64,000 nucleotides of DNA from Verrucomicrobiota bacterium (GCA_029573725.1 JAKQDQ010000042.1:64777-128776), one strand, 5' to 3'. Numbered from the stretch's first letter, positions 1-9,209 are shown. Made by a program: numbers and translations. The notes: generated by a model from the letters alone, not told the origin.

Positions 1-2192
1 TAACCATTGGCGGCGATCCCGTCATCCTCGTGGTAAAAAAGAACGGAAGCGTCCTTCGCAATCTGCTTCGCTGGGTGCTCCACGTTCGGGGCGAGGAAAT
101 TCCTGGCGAGAAGCGCAAAATCATTCGCGGCGTGCCGTTGCTCGTGATTGACGACGAAGCCGACAACGCCTCCATCAATACGAAAGACCGCAAGGGCAAG
201 CAGGCCGACGACGATGATGTTACCGCGATCAATGGCCGCATCCGCGAATTGCTCGACGCCTTTGAAAAGAGCGCCTATGTCGGTTACACGGCGACACCAT
301 TTGCAAACATCTTCATCAATCCCGATGCCGAAACACCGAAGCACGGCGAAGACCTTTTCCCGCGCAGCTTCATACTGAATGTTTCCCCGCCGTCGAACTA
401 CGTCAGTCCATCGCGGGTGTTCGGACTCGACGGCGACGCCGATTCCGGCATCGAGCCGAAACAGGAGTTGCCTCTGTTTCGGCTGGTTGACGACCACGAC
501 GACATTTTTCCCCCGAAGCACAAGAAGGATTTGGGCGTTCACGAATTGCCTGACTCTCTTGTGCGCGCCTTGCATTGCTTCGTGCTGGTTTGCGCTGCCA
601 GACGAGCACGCGGACAGACCGAGGCGCACAATTCCATGCTCGTCCACGTCACCCGATTTGTGGGCGTGCAGCACCAGGTCGCGCAACTCGTCCAGCAGCA
701 GGTGGACTCGATTCGGCGGCGGCTCGCGATCGGTGAAGGCGAACGCCGTCAGACATTGCAGGCGGAATTGGAGAAACTCTGGAAAGAGGAGTTTGAACCC
801 ACGAGCGCACACATCCGCGCAATGTCATTGGATGAAAATCTGCCCGCATTGACGTGGCAGCAGGTCGCCGCCGAATTGTCCGAAGCCGCCGGGCGCATCG
901 AAGTGAAGGAGATCAATGGTCATGCGACTGATGCGCTTGATTACGTGGCGCACCGTCAGGGATTCAATGTCGTAGCCGTGGGCGGAGACAAACTCTCGCG
1001 CGGCCTTACACTCGAAGGGCTTTCCATCAGCTATTTTCTCCGCGCCTCCCAGATGTATGACACCCTCATGCAAATGGGGCGCTGGTTTGGTTATCGGCCT
1101 GGCTATCTCGATCTTTGCCGTCTGTTCACTACGGAAGATTTACGGCGCTGGTATCGGCACATCGCGCTGGCCGAGGTGGAATTGCGGCGCGAATTCGACC
1201 GCATGAAAGCCGCCGGCCTCACTCCACGGCGTTACGGGCTGCGCGTGCGCGAACATCCCGGCGGCCTTTTGGTGACAGCCATGAACAAGATGTCACACGC
1301 CCGGACCCAACGTCTGTCCTATGCGGGCCAGCTTGTGCAGACCTCGCACTTTGCCACCGCCCGGCAAATCGTCCGCGACAACGCCGATTTTGTTAGCCGG
1401 TTTCTCGACGGTATGGGCGGGCGTGTCGCCGCGAAGGAAACGCCGGGAGCGTGGCTTTGGAAGAATGTAAAACCCGCGCAATTGCTTGATGGGTTGCTCC
1501 GGGATTTTTCTGTGGCGTCCGAGGGCTGGCGACTTCAAAAGCCGGAATTGATGGAGTTCATCCGTCGCCAGGCCAGCGCAGGGGAGCTGATAAACTGGAC
1601 TGTCGCCTTGGTGAACACGGACGGAAATGCAGGCAGGTTTCCCTTGTCCGGCTGCAATCCCGGCATGGCCGAACGCAAACCCGAGGACGGCACATGGCCG
1701 ACTACCGGAACGCCCTCACTCTACGCAACTCGCAACGCCAACATTCAAAGCCCGACACATCAGGCGGTTGATCTCGCAGAACTGTTGCTGGACGAAACCA
1801 CGCTCGCAGAATTGATCGCCAAGCGAGCAGTCGAAAACGGTGGCCCGCTTTTCACGCCGCCAGAGGAGGCGTTGTTGCAACAATGTTGCGCCGAGAAAAC
1901 GAACCTCGCCGTGGCTGCCGAGCGTTTGACGAATCTCCGAAAGCCACCAGTCGAAGGTGAGAAGAAACGCGCCAGAATTAACGGTGAGGTCGCCCGCCAG
2001 CTCCGCCCCCGGACACATGGCCTGCTTTTGATTTACCCGGTCGTGCCGACAGAAAATCGCTGGCCGATCAGCGAGCCGCCGTTCATGGGACTCGCGTTCA
2101 GTTTTCCGTCAAGCCACACGGCGCGCTCCGTGGACTACAAGGTGAACAGGGTCTGGCAGGCCACGTTCCAGGATGATGACTATGCAGATTGA
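1..2192 (+). CDS. Z1-domain SF2 helicase-like ATPase, 5' end outside window
   Basis: The reading frame is open to the first base, so the N-terminus and Walker A motif lie upstream. What is visible is the Z1 family: a DEAD-like Walker B (LLVIDDEAD, codons near 135-165), a GYTATPFANI segment like helicase motif III, then GGDKLSRGLTLEGL and QMGRWFGYR, which match SF2 motifs V and VI. The family is known from defence islands, where it is predicted to be an NTP-driven DNA-processing component. It is followed without a gap by a nuclease-fold protein, an AIPR protein, a cytosine methyltransferase and Vsr, which supports a restriction-like role. The substrate and the direction of action are not known. 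Family call confident; function inferred. Confidence 0.88.
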   Translation, partial: TIGGDPVILVVKKNGSVLRNLLRWVLHVRGEEIPGEKRKIIRGVPLLVIDDEADNASINTKDRKGKQADDDDVTAINGRIRELLDAFEKSAYVGYTATPFANIFINPDAETPKHGEDLFPRSFILNVSPPSNYVSPSRVFGLDGDADSGIEPKQELPLFRLVDDHDDIFPPKHKKDLGVHELPDSLVRALHCFVLVCAARRARGQTEAHNSMLVHVTRFVGVQHQVAQLVQQQVDSIRRRLAIGEGERRQTLQAELEKLWKEEFEPTSAHIRAMSLDENLPALTWQQVAAELSEAAGRIEVKEINGHATDALDYVAHRQGFNVVAVGGDKLSRGLTLEGLSISYFLRASQMYDTLMQMGRWFGYRPGYLDLCRLFTTEDLRRWYRHIALAEVELRREFDRMKAAGLTPRRYGLRVREHPGGLLVTAMNKMSHARTQRLSYAGQLVQTSHFATARQIVRDNADFVSRFLDGMGGRVAAKETPGAWLWKNVKPAQLLDGLLRDFSVASEGWRLQKPELMEFIRRQASAGELINWTVALVNTDGNAGRFPLSGCNPGMAERKPEDGTWPTTGTPSLYATRNANIQSPTHQAVDLAELLLDETTLAELIAKRAVENGGPLFTPPEEALLQQCCAEKTNLAVAAERLTNLRKPPVEGEKKRARINGEVARQLRPRTHGLLLIYPVVPTENRWPISEPPFMGLAFSFPSSHTARSVDYKVNRVWQATFQDDDYAD

Positions 2193-3210
2193 CGAACTAT
2201 GGAAGGCACTGGAGGCAGATGCCGTCGCGGGCAACGCTGGCGCGAGTGGCTGGCTTCTACGACTTGCACGCCCGGAGGCGGGATGCCCGTTGTATGTCGG
2301 CTTGGAGCTTGTGTCCCGCCATAGGGCTTTGCTGTTGCGCCTGCCTTCTGCTTCCGTGCCACAGCGACGACACTGGCCGCGTTGCAAGGGGCTTGAACCG
2401 CTCGCCATTACCGTCGGCGGAAGCGCGCACTTTGGGGTTGCCCTGAAGGAAGACCGCTTTACAGATGTTTTCACTGCGCTCGCCGAAGACCTCGTGCGTC
2501 GCGTTGCCGAAGCTGGCGATGCAGCCGCGCAGACCCGCGCCTTTCTCGGCCAGCTTGCACGTTGGCAGAGATTCCTTTCCGCATCGTTTGACGGGTTGAG
2601 TGAAGAATCACAGCGCGGGTTGTGGGGCGAGCTTTACTTTCTTCGCGAACATCTGCTTCCGAAGATTGGCACGTCTGCGGTGCAGGGGTGGAAAGGCGGG
2701 GATCGCGCCCATCAGGATTTTCAATTTGAAGGCAGCGCCGTCGAGGTAAAAACAACTCTCGCGAAGCAACCGCAAGTCGTGCGGATCACGAGCGAGCGCC
2801 AGTTGGACGCCAGCACCTGGAAGGCGTTGTTCTTGAATGTCATTGCGCTCGATGTTCGCGACGGCGGCGGAGAGACATTGCCGGAAATGGTCGCCTCGGT
2901 GCGTTCAAAGCTGACATCGGATGCGGCGGCGGTGGAGCAGTTCGAGGATGAATTGCTGACCATCGGCTACCATGATGTCCACGCCACGCGCTATGCAGAG
3001 CGCGGTTACACCATCCGCACCGTCGGCTTTTTCAAAGTAGGGGCGAAGTTTCCAAGTCTGGTTGAGGCCGACATGCCGGCGGGCGTCGGCGATGCAAACT
3101 ATGCGTTGAGTGTCGCGGCCTGTGAACCTTATCGTGTCCAGCCAGCCGAAATCGAATCGGTTCTCGCGGCCACACCCCGCCCGGATTTCAAGAGGAAGAA
3201 CAATGCCTGA
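2182..3210 (+). CDS. PD-(D/E)XK motif protein, DUF4420-like
   Basis: A protein of about 342 aa. The middle holds a GELYF helix, then HQDF, then VEVKTT. This is the acidic residue / E-x-K pattern of a PD-(D/E)XK nuclease core: Asp about 17 codons after GELYF, and E-V-K nine residues later. The arrangement fits the DUF4420 (PD-(D/E)XK motif protein) family found beside Z1 proteins. AGGA at 2170-2173 sits 8 bases before the ATG at 2182, so I prefer that start over the ATGs at 2173 and 2176. It overlaps the end of the Z1 gene and its stop overlaps the AIPR start, so the three are probably translationally coupled. Predicted DNA cleavage module of the island; not demonstrated. Confidence 0.8.
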   Translation: MQIDELWKALEADAVAGNAGASGWLLRLARPEAGCPLYVGLELVSRHRALLLRLPSASVPQRRHWPRCKGLEPLAITVGGSAHFGVALKEDRFTDVFTALAEDLVRRVAEAGDAAAQTRAFLGQLARWQRFLSASFDGLSEESQRGLWGELYFLREHLLPKIGTSAVQGWKGGDRAHQDFQFEGSAVEVKTTLAKQPQVVRITSERQLDASTWKALFLNVIALDVRDGGGETLPEMVASVRSKLTSDAAAVEQFEDELLTIGYHDVHATRYAERGYTIRTVGFFKVGAKFPSLVEADMPAGVGDANYALSVAACEPYRVQPAEIESVLAATPRPDFKRKNNA

Positions 3211-5236
3211 ATTGGAACAATTCGCCCAGGACTTGCACCAAGAAGTGCTCGTCAAATGTGCTGATGACGCCTCGCCGCAGATGCGCGAGGATGCCCTGAC
3301 TGAATGCATCCTCGAACGTCTCGCCGAGCATAACGAAGCTGACAATGCAGAAATAATCCGCCCCAGCCTGCGATGGGAGTCCCGGGGAAGATTCCCCGCA
3401 GCCAAGATCAACGCATGGGCATTGGCTGGCGACGGCGCGACATTGGATTTATTCGTGACGCTCTATCATGGCACCGGTGAACCAGACATTGTCTCCAAGC
3501 CCGACGTAGCCAAGAATTTTGGCCTTGTCCGCGGATTTCTGCGGCGTGCGATTGATGGCTTCCACACACAGTTGGAGGAATCGCACGACGCATTTGAGGC
3601 GGCGCGGCAAATTCACGAAGCGAAGGAGAATCTTGCCACGGTGCGTTTATTTTTCATCACCGACGGTGTTGTTGGCGCACGCGCGGCGGATGTGGAGGAG
3701 GAGCAGTTGCCGGGGCTGGAATTGCGCTATGTGATGTGGGACTTGGAGAAATTGAGCCGGCTGCAGGTCGGCCAGCGCGAAATCATCGAACTGGATTTTG
3801 AGAAGAGTTATGGCGGTGCAATTTCTTGCATCGCCACAAAAGCCGCAAAGAATGAGTATCGAACCTACCTCGCTTTTTTTTCCGCTCCACTACTGGCGAA
3901 AATATATGGCGAGCATGGACAGCGATTGCTGGAACGCAACGTGCGCGCGTTCCTTCAAGCCAAGGGCAAGGTCAACAAGGGGCTGCAACGGACATTACGC
4001 GAAGAGCCGCATCGTTTTCTCGCATACAACAACGGACTTTGCTGCACCGCCGCCGAGATTGACGTGGAAAGTGGTAAGAACGGTCATGCGACCCTGAAAC
4101 GCGTTAAGGATTTCCAGATCGTGAACGGCGGGCAGACCACGGCCAGCATCTTTCACGCGTGGAAAAAGGAACGCACGGACATTTCCGACGTTGTTGTACA
4201 GGTGAAACTTACAGTCCTGACTGACCCTGCAAAAGTCGCGGACATAGTCCCGCTCATTTCCAGGTACGCAAACAGTCAGAACAAGGTGAACACGGCAGAC
4301 TTTTCCGCAAATGGGAAATTTCATCACCAGCTTGAACAGCTCTCGCGCACTGTCTGGACAATGCCCGTAAGCGGCCTGGAGCGCGGCACACACTGGTATT
4401 ACGAGCGTGCGCGCGGTTCATATCTTGATGACAAGGCTCGCCAGGGCACACCGGCGCGGATACGAGAGTGGGAGCGACAGAATCCGCCCCATCAAAAATT
4501 TACCAAGACTGACCTCGCAAAATTTGAACACTCGTGGAAGGCACTGCCACATCTCGTTTGCAAAGGTGCGGAAAAGAATTTTATTGAGTTCGCCCAAACG
4601 CACGATGAGGACGGCGAACCGGTGGTGGATTTGAACTACTTCCAGCAGGTGATTGCCAAGGCGATTCTATTCCGCACCACAGAAAAACTGGTTTCAGCCC
4701 AGGCATTTGGCGGCTACCGGGCTAACATTGTCGCCTACACGATTGCCTGGCTCGCCGAAAAGTCCGGGCGGCGCATTGATCTCGGAACCATCTGGAGCGA
4801 ACAGAAAATATCACCTGTCCTGTGCGACACGATCACTGAAGTTTGCAAAGCGGCCAGCGAACACCTGCTGGCACAAACTGGCAACGTGGGTGAGGTTTCC
4901 AAGCGAGCGGAGTGTTGGGAAGATTTCAAAAGGAAGGAACTCAAGCTGTCCACGGCCTGGGAAAACGAACTTTCGGCAACGGCCTTTGTCGCCCCCACTT
5001 GTGAGGAGGATGCACTTGCGGCAGAGTGGGACAAAATCAGAAGGAAATTCATCGGCGACGCCCGCACCATTGAAGGCATGGAGGCTTATACTGGCAAGAT
5101 GTGGGTTGCCAGCAAGCGGCGGGACACCGTTGCCAGTTACGCTGCGCTGACCTGGGATCAACTGCGTATGCGTCCCGGTCTTGGTTTGAAGAAGTTGCGC
5201 GCATTGGTCGAGATGTTCGCCGCCGCTTTGGATTAA
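3203..5236 (+). CDS. AIPR family protein (abortive phage infection-type)
   Basis: A protein of about 677 aa starting at ATG 3203, with an AGAGGA ribosome binding site at 3191; its first 8 bases overlap the preceding gene. The central part has the AIPR signature: a YNNGLCCTA segment followed by FQIVNGGQTTASIFHAW, and later SRYANSQNKVN. AIPR proteins are linked to phage resistance and often sit beside restriction or Z1 genes; their biochemical activity is poorly known. Here the gene is the third of a packed operon that continues with a DNA methyltransferase. It is probably the effector or nuclease-like partner of the system, which is inference from context. Confidence 0.85.
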   Translation: MPELEQFAQDLHQEVLVKCADDASPQMREDALTECILERLAEHNEADNAEIIRPSLRWESRGRFPAAKINAWALAGDGATLDLFVTLYHGTGEPDIVSKPDVAKNFGLVRGFLRRAIDGFHTQLEESHDAFEAARQIHEAKENLATVRLFFITDGVVGARAADVEEEQLPGLELRYVMWDLEKLSRLQVGQREIIELDFEKSYGGAISCIATKAAKNEYRTYLAFFSAPLLAKIYGEHGQRLLERNVRAFLQAKGKVNKGLQRTLREEPHRFLAYNNGLCCTAAEIDVESGKNGHATLKRVKDFQIVNGGQTTASIFHAWKKERTDISDVVVQVKLTVLTDPAKVADIVPLISRYANSQNKVNTADFSANGKFHHQLEQLSRTVWTMPVSGLERGTHWYYERARGSYLDDKARQGTPARIREWERQNPPHQKFTKTDLAKFEHSWKALPHLVCKGAEKNFIEFAQTHDEDGEPVVDLNYFQQVIAKAILFRTTEKLVSAQAFGGYRANIVAYTIAWLAEKSGRRIDLGTIWSEQKISPVLCDTITEVCKAASEHLLAQTGNVGEVSKRAECWEDFKRKELKLSTAWENELSATAFVAPTCEEDALAAEWDKIRRKFIGDARTIEGMEAYTGKMWVASKRRDTVASYAALTWDQLRMRPGLGLKKLRALVEMFAAALD

Positions 5237-5254
5237 GGAGTTGCAAAGACCATC

Positions 5255-6793
5255 ATGTCAAACACTCCCATACCGGTCATTGACCTGTTTGCAGGCCCGG
5301 GCGGGCTGGCGGAGGGGTTTTCTCGCTTTCGCATCAAATCGAAGCCCGTCTTCAAAATCAGGCTTTCCATCGAAACCGACCCTCACGCACACCAAACCCT
5401 TGAACTTCGGGCGTTCTATCGTCAATTCCCAGACCGTAAAGCTCCAACCGAATACTACGATTATCTCGCCGGAAGAATTACTCGTGCCGATCTTTTCAAC
5501 GCACACCCGAGCGAAGCTAAAGAAGCACGAAGCGAGGCGTGGAACGCCACCCTTGGCGTAACAGACCCCGAGGAAATCAATGCTCGCATCGTCACCGCCC
5601 TGAATGGACGAAAAGATTGGTTGCTCATCGGCGGCCCGCCTTGTCAGGCATACTCCCTCGTCGGCAGGTCAAAGATCATCGGTGAAAAGGGGCGTGAGAA
5701 ATACGAGGCGGATCACCGGCATTTTCTGTATCGCGAATATCTCCGCATCATCGCAGATCATCGTCCGCGAGTTTTTGTCATGGAGAACGTCAAGGGCTTG
5801 CTTTCCGCCCGCGTGAACAACGAGGGGATGTTCAGCCGAATCCTCGCAGACCTTCAACATCCGCTCGATGCAATTTACGGCCCGCGTCATCGTCGCGGAC
5901 ATCTATCCTACCGGCTCGTTTCTGCAGCCGTCCCACCATCAAACAACTTTGGCGACGTGAACAACGGCGGTTTCATCGTCCATGCCGAAAACTACGGTAT
6001 CCCCCAAGCCCGGCATCGCTTGATCATCATCGGCATTGCTGACGGTGTGAGCGCATCACCCGGCTTGCTCGTTCCCAAGACAAAAGTAAGCGTTGCCGAG
6101 GCCATTGGCGATTTGCCCCCGCTGCGTAGTGGCTTGTCGAAAGAACCAGACTCCGCTGGAAAGTGGTGCGAAGTTGTCCGCGCCATTCGCAATGCCAATT
6201 GGTTGCACGACTCGAAAGTTGACGAGTCTGTGCGGCGCGAAATACGACAGCAGCTTCAATCAGTGACGGCTGACTTGGAACGCGGAGCAGAATGGATGCG
6301 GCCATCGCGTCGCAGCATCCGTTTCGAGAAGGATTGGTTTACAGATGACAGTCTTGAAGGTGTTTGCAATCACGCTACTCGCTCCCATATCCGCGAAGAT
6401 CTCTATCGTTACTTCTTCGTGTCTGCTTTCGCCTGCGTTCATGGCCGGTCGCCATTGCTCGACGATTTTCCAACGGCCCTGCTACCCGACCATGAAAACG
6501 TCGCGGAGGCGTTGAAGGAAACAAAATTCAACGACCGCTTCCGGGTGCAGGTTGCCGGGCGACCGGCCACCACCGTAACGTCGCACATTTCAAAGGATGG
6601 CCATTACTTTATCCACTATGACCCGGCGCAGTGTCGCAGTCTGACAGTGCGCGAGGCGGCGCGGTTGCAGACGTTCCCGGACAACTATTTTTTTGAAGGC
6701 CCGCGCACGCAACAATATCATCAGGTTGGCAATGCAGTTCCACCGCTACTGGCGCATCAGATTGCCGCAGTCGTTGCTGATATTTTTCAATGA
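5255..6793 (+). CDS. DNA (cytosine-5-)-methyltransferase
   Basis: A 512-aa C5-MTase with all main motifs in order: motif I DLFAGPGGLAEGF near residue 10, motif IV GGPPCQAYS (catalytic Cys) near 127, motif VI VFVMENVKGL near 170, motif VIII GIPQARHRLIIIG near 245, motif IX REAARLQTFP and motif X QVGNAVPP at the C-terminus. The region between VIII and IX is long and should hold the target-recognition part. AAGGAG around 5236-5241 precedes the ATG at 5255. As the fourth gene of the island and followed by a Vsr gene, it most likely marks host DNA with 5-methylcytosine so that the neighbouring nuclease-like proteins spare it. The recognition sequence cannot be read from the protein. Confidence 0.95.
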   Translation: MSNTPIPVIDLFAGPGGLAEGFSRFRIKSKPVFKIRLSIETDPHAHQTLELRAFYRQFPDRKAPTEYYDYLAGRITRADLFNAHPSEAKEARSEAWNATLGVTDPEEINARIVTALNGRKDWLLIGGPPCQAYSLVGRSKIIGEKGREKYEADHRHFLYREYLRIIADHRPRVFVMENVKGLLSARVNNEGMFSRILADLQHPLDAIYGPRHRRGHLSYRLVSAAVPPSNNFGDVNNGGFIVHAENYGIPQARHRLIIIGIADGVSASPGLLVPKTKVSVAEAIGDLPPLRSGLSKEPDSAGKWCEVVRAIRNANWLHDSKVDESVRREIRQQLQSVTADLERGAEWMRPSRRSIRFEKDWFTDDSLEGVCNHATRSHIREDLYRYFFVSAFACVHGRSPLLDDFPTALLPDHENVAEALKETKFNDRFRVQVAGRPATTVTSHISKDGHYFIHYDPAQCRSLTVREAARLQTFPDNYFFEGPRTQQYHQVGNAVPPLLAHQIAAVVADIFQ

Positions 6794-6836
6794 TTTCATC
6801 CTGGAGAAACCGAAAGCCCCTGGTAGCCTGGATGCC

Positions 6837-7208
6837 ATGAATAGCGTGATCTACATTCCCAAGTCAGCGAGGGATGCTGGCGCACAACTTCGTTTTGCGC
6901 TCGCGCGTCCGCTGAAGCAATTACCAAAATCAAATTTCGTCGGCGCATGGTCATCTATCGCCTATCTTTTTCCCGGCTTGCATCCCGATGGCTTTGAAGA
7001 CGCCGAAGGCGGCTGGCCGCGCGTCCTGCGACCCTTTGCCGCCGAAGCATGGCGTCGCGCAGAAATGGGTGCTCTCGATGACGACGAACTTTACCCATGC
7101 GACGCGCAATGGTCCGGCCTGTATGACCGGATGCACAGCCACACGACCGAGGAAATCGAGAGACGGCGCGAGCTTGCCGCTCTTTCGTTAGCGTGCGCCA
7201 GTGTCTGA
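6837..7208 (+). CDS. unrecognised 123-aa protein between methyltransferase and Vsr
   Basis: I do not recognise this protein. The likely start is ATG 6837 (MNSVIYIPKSARD); the frame is open further upstream, but that part overlaps the methyltransferase gene. The product is soluble-looking with no signal or membrane segment. It has a central tryptophan- and proline-containing part (FVGAWSSIAYLFPGLHPDGF), an acidic stretch (ALDDDELYP) and a short helical C-terminus (HTTEEIERRRELAALS). Its stop overlaps the GTG start of vsr, so it is translated with it. Position suggests a cofactor, inhibitor or small regulator of the island, but nothing in the sequence identifies an activity. The start codon is uncertain. 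Confidence 0.65.
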   Translation: MNSVIYIPKSARDAGAQLRFALARPLKQLPKSNFVGAWSSIAYLFPGLHPDGFEDAEGGWPRVLRPFAAEAWRRAEMGALDDDELYPCDAQWSGLYDRMHSHTTEEIERRRELAALSLACASV

Positions 7209-7632
7209 CGTCTTTACCAAGGCGAAACGCTCCGAAGTCATGTCCCGGATTCGCGGACATGGCAACAAAGACACCGAGGTTGCCTTGATGAAATTGCTTC
7301 GCATCCATCGCGTCACTGGCTGGCGTCGCAGGCAACCGGTGTTTGGGAAACCGGATTTTGTATTTCACGCGGACCGCGTTGCCATCTTTGTTGACGGATG
7401 CTTCTGGCACGGTTGCCCAAGGCACTGCAACACGCCGTCAAACAATCGTGCCTTCTGGAAAAAGAAACTCGCCGCCAACAAAGCGCGTGACCGTCGCGTA
7501 AGCCGGGAGCTTCGCAAACTCGGCTGGCGCGTCGTGCGGATTTGGGAACACGACCTCGCCAAACGTGGCGCGGCCTGCATCCGCCGGATTAAGACGGCTC
7601 TTTCAGCACAGGTCAGTCGGCGACTTCAATAA
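7201..7632 (+). CDS. vsr: very short patch repair (Vsr) endonuclease
   Basis: A 143-aa protein starting with GTG 7201 inside the end of the preceding gene. It opens with MSDVFTKAKRSEVMSRIRG and shows the Vsr core: KPDFVF (catalytic Asp region), FVDGCFWHGCPRHC (histidine and zinc-type Cys/His residues), then N-RAFWKKKLAANKARDRR and GWRVVRIWEHDL. Vsr enzymes nick next to T:G mismatches that arise by deamination of 5-methylcytosine, and are typically encoded beside their cognate cytosine methyltransferase, as here. In this setting it protects the host from mutations caused by the island's own methylation. The usual length is about 130-150 aa, so it looks complete. Confidence 0.93.
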   Translation: MSDVFTKAKRSEVMSRIRGHGNKDTEVALMKLLRIHRVTGWRRRQPVFGKPDFVFHADRVAIFVDGCFWHGCPRHCNTPSNNRAFWKKKLAANKARDRRVSRELRKLGWRVVRIWEHDLAKRGAACIRRIKTALSAQVSRRLQ

Positions 7633-7819
7633 AATCCATCCACTGCCGGTCGGAAAATCCGATGCGCGTCGTGTCCGCCCGGTCATCGAATTGCACCGTC
7701 ATGCCTTTCTTGTCCACGGCCAGCACCGTCGCCAGCACACCGGAGTGACCGGGTCGCCCGTCATTGTAAACAATGCGTCCGCCCTTCTTAATCTGATCAA
7801 TTGTGCTGTTCAGTTTCAT
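7613..7819 (-). CDS. small hypothetical protein, convergent with vsr
   Basis: A 68-aa frame on the minus strand starting MKLNSTIDQIKKGGRIVYND. It contains alternating hydrophobic stretches (VLATVLAVDKKGMTVQFDDR) that suggest a small SH3-like beta barrel, as in many short nucleic-acid or adaptor proteins. Its 3' end overlaps the vsr 3' end by 20 bases. I do not recognise the family. It lies between vsr and the integrase, both cargo-type genes, so it is probably part of the mobile island. The coding call rests on a plausible fold pattern and position only. Confidence 0.55.
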   Translation of the reverse strand: MKLNSTIDQIKKGGRIVYNDGRPGHSGVLATVLAVDKKGMTVQFDDRADTTRIGFSDRQWMDFIEVAD

Positions 7820-7841
7820 GTTTCAATTATCGGTAACCACT

Positions 7842-9146
7842 TCATGCCGCCATCGCCGCTTTCGTCGTCTCGACGGCTCCTGCCACACTGTCGGGCGTAA
7901 TGCCAAACCACGCCTGTGCGTCTTTGAGCCTCACCAATTCCCGATAGTGTTCAAAGATAATCTGCGGGCTGTTCCCGGCCTCCAGTGCCACTTGCGCCAC
8001 GTCTTGCGTCTCGGCCACGCGGTAGCTGATGAATGAATGGCGCAGCGCGTTCTTTTTCCATTTCACCAGCCGGGTTTTCTCCGGGTCTTTGCCCGCTTCT
8101 TTCGCCGCTGCTTTCAACCCGTCGTTCGTGTCCTCCACGAGCCAGCCGATTTGTTTCGCGATGTTGTCGAATGGCAGGACGCGACCATGTTCTTGCACAT
8201 GCGGCTTGAGCCACTTCGCCAGGTTGTCGCTGATTGGCACGAGACGCCGGCTGGCGGTCTTGGCTTTCGACGCCTTGATCTCGATGAATCGTTCTTTCAG
8301 GTGAACCTCTGTCCAGTCCAGCCGCCCGATCTCGACCGTCCGCAGTCCGGCGAACGCGCCGATGGCGACGAACGGCACGAGTTCCGTCCGGGCGAACCGC
8401 AGGAACTGCGCGACTTCCCACGGCGAGTAAATCGTGATGTCCGTTGGCCGCTCCTTGAACTTTTGCACCATCGAAACGCCTTCATGGTCGCCTGCCAGCC
8501 AGCCGCGTTCCTTGCAGAACGTGAAGAACGCGCCCACCGTCGCGCGGGCGTTGTTTTTGCTCCGGGGCGACACGTCCAGGTCGCGGAAGTAATCCGAAAG
8601 CTGGCCCGTCGTCACGGCGCGCAACTGGCAGTGAAACTTCTCTTTCAGTTGCTTGAGATAGACCTTGAGCACCTTCTGGTAGGCGTCGCTCGTGCCGTCC
8701 GTCTCTTTGATCTTGAGCATTTCATCCACGGCATCCGGCAACATCTTGTCCGGTAATTCGTGCATGTGCCGCCGCTTAAATTCTTTCGCCGCTTCCAGCA
8801 ACGAGGCTTTCCCGCCGAGGGCTTTCCACGCCTCGACGTAATCCTTCACCGCCAGTTCGAGCGGCACGCCGATGGGATCGAGCAGGGCGACGGCGTTGAC
8901 ATAGGCGCGGGCGTCCACGGCGCGCAGGTGCAGCGCGTCCAGTTCGCCACGGGCGAGGGCGTTCGCTTTGGATTTCGCGTCCGCCAGCGCGTCGTCGAAG
9001 CTGGCGAACATCTTGAGATTGCGTTTGCCGTCGGCGTGGTAGGAGACGGTGAAGCTATCGCGGCCCTTGTTCTCGACGCGGTAGATTTTTACGGTGACAG
9101 AACCCTGTTTGACCTCCATCGGGAAATCCATGCGTTTTTTGCTCAT
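7842..9146 (-). CDS. tyrosine-type site-specific integrase
   Basis: A 434-aa phage-type integrase. The N-terminal part (about 1-120) is arm- or core-binding; an SAM-like core-binding domain follows around 150-230 (LKEKFHCQLRAVTTGQLSDYF), and the catalytic domain occupies the C-terminal half. Catalytic box 1 is GLRTVEIGRLDW (Arg). Box 2 reads NALRHSFISY, with Asn where many integrases have the first His. The tyrosine motif is GNSPQIIFEHYREL. The gene starts about 60 bases from the 3' end of a tRNA-Pro gene and reads away from it, the standard arrangement for an element integrated at a tRNA. It probably mobilises the defence genes to its left. Confidence 0.93.
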   Translation of the reverse strand: MSKKRMDFPMEVKQGSVTVKIYRVENKGRDSFTVSYHADGKRNLKMFASFDDALADAKSKANALARGELDALHLRAVDARAYVNAVALLDPIGVPLELAVKDYVEAWKALGGKASLLEAAKEFKRRHMHELPDKMLPDAVDEMLKIKETDGTSDAYQKVLKVYLKQLKEKFHCQLRAVTTGQLSDYFRDLDVSPRSKNNARATVGAFFTFCKERGWLAGDHEGVSMVQKFKERPTDITIYSPWEVAQFLRFARTELVPFVAIGAFAGLRTVEIGRLDWTEVHLKERFIEIKASKAKTASRRLVPISDNLAKWLKPHVQEHGRVLPFDNIAKQIGWLVEDTNDGLKAAAKEAGKDPEKTRLVKWKKNALRHSFISYRVAETQDVAQVALEAGNSPQIIFEHYRELVRLKDAQAWFGITPDSVAGAVETTKAAMAA

Positions 9147-9209
9147 GGCCCGATTCTGTTAGGAATCCGTTAGGAAATCCAGCCAATTCTCGAATTTCCG
9201 AAGAAAAAA

